From: Candidatus Zixiibacteriota bacterium
GTDB taxonomy: Bacteria > Zixibacteria > MSB-5A5 > GN15 > PGXB01
Direction of reading: 5' to 3'
NCBI GenBank assembly: GCA_020058225.1
Contig: JAGVEJ010000089.1
Coordinates: 1 to 35,080 of the forward strand
DNA: 35,080 nt
Shown here: positions 31,521 to 35,080 of the stretch, piece after piece
Position numbering within the stretch: the stretch's first letter is position 1
Layout: each line of letters opens with the position of its first letter
Made by a program: the position numbers and the translations under genes
The notes under the pieces: generated by a model
The model's database searches: none
Seen by the model: only the letters and a program-made list of their open reading frames with translations
Told to the model about the DNA's origin: nothing

Positions 31521-31739
31521 ATGAAAGTCAAATTTACTTTAACCATGGATGATGTTACGGTTGAAGGTCGCGCCATTGACAGCATTGTTCTTGACTGGGT
31601 TTCCGAGGTAGATAGTAGCGAGGTTCTTACTATTTCGCATCAATGGATGACCTCACAGAATTTTCTTACCCAGAGAATGTCTGGACTTAGTCGGGTGGGG
31701 GAATCATCGCTAACCATCGAACCGCTGGAAGAATTATAA
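31521..31739 (+). CDS. Small hypothetical protein
   Basis: This is a 72-residue protein (MKVKFTLTMDDVTVEGRAID...) with a beta-rich start and an acidic, leucine-ending tail (IEPLEEL). GAAGG lies just upstream of this ATG, so I prefer it over the in-frame ATGs at 31461 and 31482, which would add 20 or 13 residues. I recognise no family. It precedes a small membrane protein by 20 bases and is probably co-transcribed with it. Confidence 0.6.
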   Translation: MKVKFTLTMDDVTVEGRAIDSIVLDWVSEVDSSEVLTISHQWMTSQNFLTQRMSGLSRVGESSLTIEPLEEL

Positions 31740-31759
31740 GTCGGTGTCAAAGGAGAAAT

Positions 31760-32062
31760 ATGCAGGAGCTTGTCCAACAAAGTATGATTATTGATTCAAC
31801 CAGTCTAATTTATTCCGGGACCAAATTCATCCAAAATAATTTTGGAGTTCCCGGACTGATAGCGGCTCTAATACTATTATTGAGTTTAACCGTTCTGCTG
31901 ATTGCGAGAATTTTACGAATTGCCTTTGATGTATTTCGATTTGTGATTATCCCATCGGTTGCAGTGACTTTTATTGCAACTTATTTTTTGCCTTATTCAT
32001 TTACCTATATTTTGCCGGTAACCATGGCGCTTTTCTCAGTAGTTTTGATTTTCAAATCATAG
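31760..32062 (+). CDS. Small membrane protein of unknown function
   Basis: This is a 100-residue protein with two to three hydrophobic helices: ~30-50 (GLIAALILLLSLTVLLIARI), ~60-78 and ~80-98. AAAGGAGA lies a few bases before the ATG, a strong ribosome site. No catalytic residues or known motif are visible. It lies between two other unknown small genes upstream of dciA-gyrB. Confidence 0.7.
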   Translation: MQELVQQSMIIDSTSLIYSGTKFIQNNFGVPGLIAALILLLSLTVLLIARILRIAFDVFRFVIIPSVAVTFIATYFLPYSFTYILPVTMALFSVVLIFKS

Positions 32063-32080
32063 CTGATTCGGGGTTTATTT

Positions 32081-32515
32081 ATGGCTCATAATCATCGTTA
32101 TTATGAAGATACGGAAAAAGGGTTACCCTCTGCTCGAGATGATGTAGTATTTCCGTTTATCGAGGATTCTCCAATAGATATTCAAAGCGAGACGCCATTC
32201 GATGATAAGGTATTTATTGAATGCCCGGGCGCTACCATATATGAATCCGGCACGCGGAATATAATTGCCGGAGTTAGATTCTTTGACGAGCACGATCCTA
32301 CCTCGGGGTATGAAATTGTCTCCCATCCGGTTTATGCCACTGAGCATCGCAGAAAACGACTGGTGAAAAAGGAAGATGCTCATTCTATCAGAAGATGTCA
32401 GGCCTGTCAGGATCTTACTATCCGCATGATGCGTCGTGAAGGGCCGGATTTTTATATCCCCAATCCCCGTTTCCCCAATAAAAAGCGCCTCAAACCGGTG
32501 GAAAAGCACTGGTAA
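32081..32515 (+). CDS. Hypothetical protein with C-terminal CxxC
   Basis: This is a 144-residue soluble protein, acidic at the N-terminus and basic at the C-terminus. A single C106-x2-C109 pair (RRCQACQDLTIRMMRREG) lies near the end and could bind metal as a dimer or be redox active. The end (YIPNPRFPNKKRLKPVEKHW) is rich in Pro and Lys. No family is recognised. It is 18 bases after the small membrane protein gene, so probably in the same transcript, and 121 bases before dciA. Confidence 0.65.
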   Translation: MAHNHRYYEDTEKGLPSARDDVVFPFIEDSPIDIQSETPFDDKVFIECPGATIYESGTRNIIAGVRFFDEHDPTSGYEIVSHPVYATEHRRKRLVKKEDAHSIRRCQACQDLTIRMMRREGPDFYIPNPRFPNKKRLKPVEKHW

Positions 32516-32599
32516 TTAAAAGTCCCATTTTTCTTGTAACCCCCCCTCATTCTTATTATAACTTATTGATTTTTAACAATTTAATAGCAAACTTTTCAC

Positions 32600-32628
32600 T
32601 TGCCGCTCGGTTTAAATATGTGTATATT
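32600..32628 (+). promoter_or_regulatory. Promoter of dciA-gyrB, possibly giving a leaderless message
   Basis: TTGCCG (32600-32605) and TATATT (32623-32628) have a 17-base spacer. The ATG at 32637 is only 8 bases beyond the -10 box and no ribosome site precedes it. The mRNA may therefore begin at or next to the start codon. Confidence 0.55.
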
Positions 32629-32636
32629 TCGAAGTT

Positions 32637-32951
32637 ATGAATGTGACAGCATCAAAGAAAGATAAAAAATCGGTATCCCATCTTGGTTCCTTATTGGACC
32701 AGATTCTTTCCCAATTTGGCCTTTCATATAAACTTGGCGGTTGGCGGGTAGTTATGAATTGGCCAAATATAGTTGGTGACAAAATCGCGAGTGTCTCTCG
32801 TGCCTTGAGATATGAAAATGATACCCTGCTTGTATCGGTGCCGGATTCCGTTTGGCGTCAGCAGTTATCTTTGGAAGTTGACATCATTCTTGAAAAAATA
32901 CACGCCCTCCCCGGTGGAAAGGCGGTTAAAAGAATCCATTTTGTTTCATGA
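32637..32951 (+). CDS. dciA: DUF721 protein, DciA-like helicase-loading factor
   Basis: This is a 104-residue protein. Residues ~15-103 match the DUF721/DciA pattern: LGSLLDQILSQFGLSYKLGG, then WPNIVGDKIASVSRAL, LLVSVPDSVWRQQLSLE and a final ILEKIHALPGGKAVKRIHFV. DciA is the ancestral loader of the replicative helicase DnaB. Its place directly before gyrB (21 bases) is the arrangement seen in dnaA-dnaN-recF-dciA-gyrB regions of many bacteria, but dnaA, dnaN and recF are not in the preceding sequence here. There is no ribosome site before the ATG (see promoter entry). Confidence 0.85.
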   Translation: MNVTASKKDKKSVSHLGSLLDQILSQFGLSYKLGGWRVVMNWPNIVGDKIASVSRALRYENDTLLVSVPDSVWRQQLSLEVDIILEKIHALPGGKAVKRIHFVS

Positions 32952-32957
32952 GATTGA

Positions 32958-34916
<1,959 letters not shown>

Positions 34917-35080
34917 CGAGCAAGGGCGCATGCCATGCGGCACATAAAGATTGATCCATCATTTTTGTAGGGGCGACCCTTGCGTGTTTGTTGTCAAGAG
35001 ATAGTTTACACATGTTATCAGGACATGGTTTACACCTTTATTATTATTAATATTTTTATTCATTTGTTATTCTTGGGGGG
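34917..35080. repeat. Repeat remnants at the window end, possible insertion-sequence terminus
   Basis: GGGCGCATGCCATGCGGC at about 34925 matches the palindrome at 18774-18792. TTTTTGTAGGGGCGACCCTT (~34962-34981) belongs to the TTTGTAGG-headed hairpin family. From 34991, TTGTCAAGAGATAGTTTACA and then CATGTTATCAGGACATGGTT follow, containing GTTTACAC twice; from memory this resembles ends of IS481-type elements, unverified. The window ends in six G residues. Confidence 0.45.

Noticed and set aside
32516-32636. Replication origin before dciA-gyrB
   Set aside because: The gap is A+T-rich, but I see no TTATNCACA DnaA boxes and no dnaA gene.

Overview
The window looks like a chromosomal piece of an uncultured, diderm (Gram-negative) bacterium of fairly low G+C. 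A complete lipid A/Kdo block (lpxC-fabZ fusion, lpxA, lpxB, waaA, lpxK), lipoproteins, L,D-transpeptidases and S2P/CPBP membrane proteases point to an outer membrane. The fused LpxC-FabZ, a Gfo/Idh-type oxidoreductase between lpxA and lpxB, and the dciA-gyrB pair suggest the Fibrobacteres-Chlorobi-Bacteroidetes (FCB) superphylum or a related candidate phylum such as Zixibacteria. That placement comes from gene content recalled from memory, not from a phylogeny. No rRNA, tRNA or CRISPR array is visible.

Layout. 1-2287 (+): the 3' part of a TPR protein, then an M50/S2P membrane protease. 2274-5209 (-): a REC-GAF-HD-GYP response regulator that overlaps the protease tail-to-tail, a CPBP-family protease, and a short ORF that looks like the two ends of a glycosyltransferase joined together. 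5409-6174 (+): a small translationally coupled pair, a sigma-region-4-like protein with a Cys/His motif followed by a ribbon-helix-helix protein. 6254-16123 (+): the main biosynthetic block, lpxC-fabZ, lpxA, Gfo/Idh oxidoreductase, lpxB, waaA, lpxK, nadB, guaA, mostly overlapping or tightly spaced, with a good sigma-70-type promoter just before lpxC. 16206-18394 (+): an accessory pair, each with its own near-consensus promoter: a zinc-ribbon DUF4145 protein and a membrane-anchored TPR protein built of 120-bp repeats. 18842-22503 (-): an HDOD signalling protein with a histidine-kinase-like helical tail, a beta-CASP metallo-beta-lactamase RNase-like protein, and a TetR regulator with a clear palindromic operator in its own promoter. 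22639-23823 (+): inositol-3-phosphate synthase. 24312-26063 (-): an MFS transporter and a receiver protein with an unusual insertion. 26664-29877 (+): an envelope cluster of a DUF4398-like lipoprotein, two L,D-transpeptidases and a third related protein lacking the catalytic residues. 29985-31010 (+): a DMT transporter with a histidine-rich tail. 31521-34916 (+): three small unknown genes, then dciA and gyrB.

The intergenic gaps at 18.4-18.8, 20.2, 23.8-24.3, 31.1-31.3 and 34.9-35.1 kb hold dispersed palindromic repeats that share modules with one another. The most unusual signals in the window are this mosaic repeat family, two mutually exclusive hairpins between the lipoprotein and transpeptidase genes, an attenuator-like leader before the lipoprotein, the L,D-transpeptidase cluster with a degenerate third member, and the two small accessory modules (sigma-like/RHH and DUF4145/TPR). 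Nothing here can be called a new system with confidence from sequence alone.
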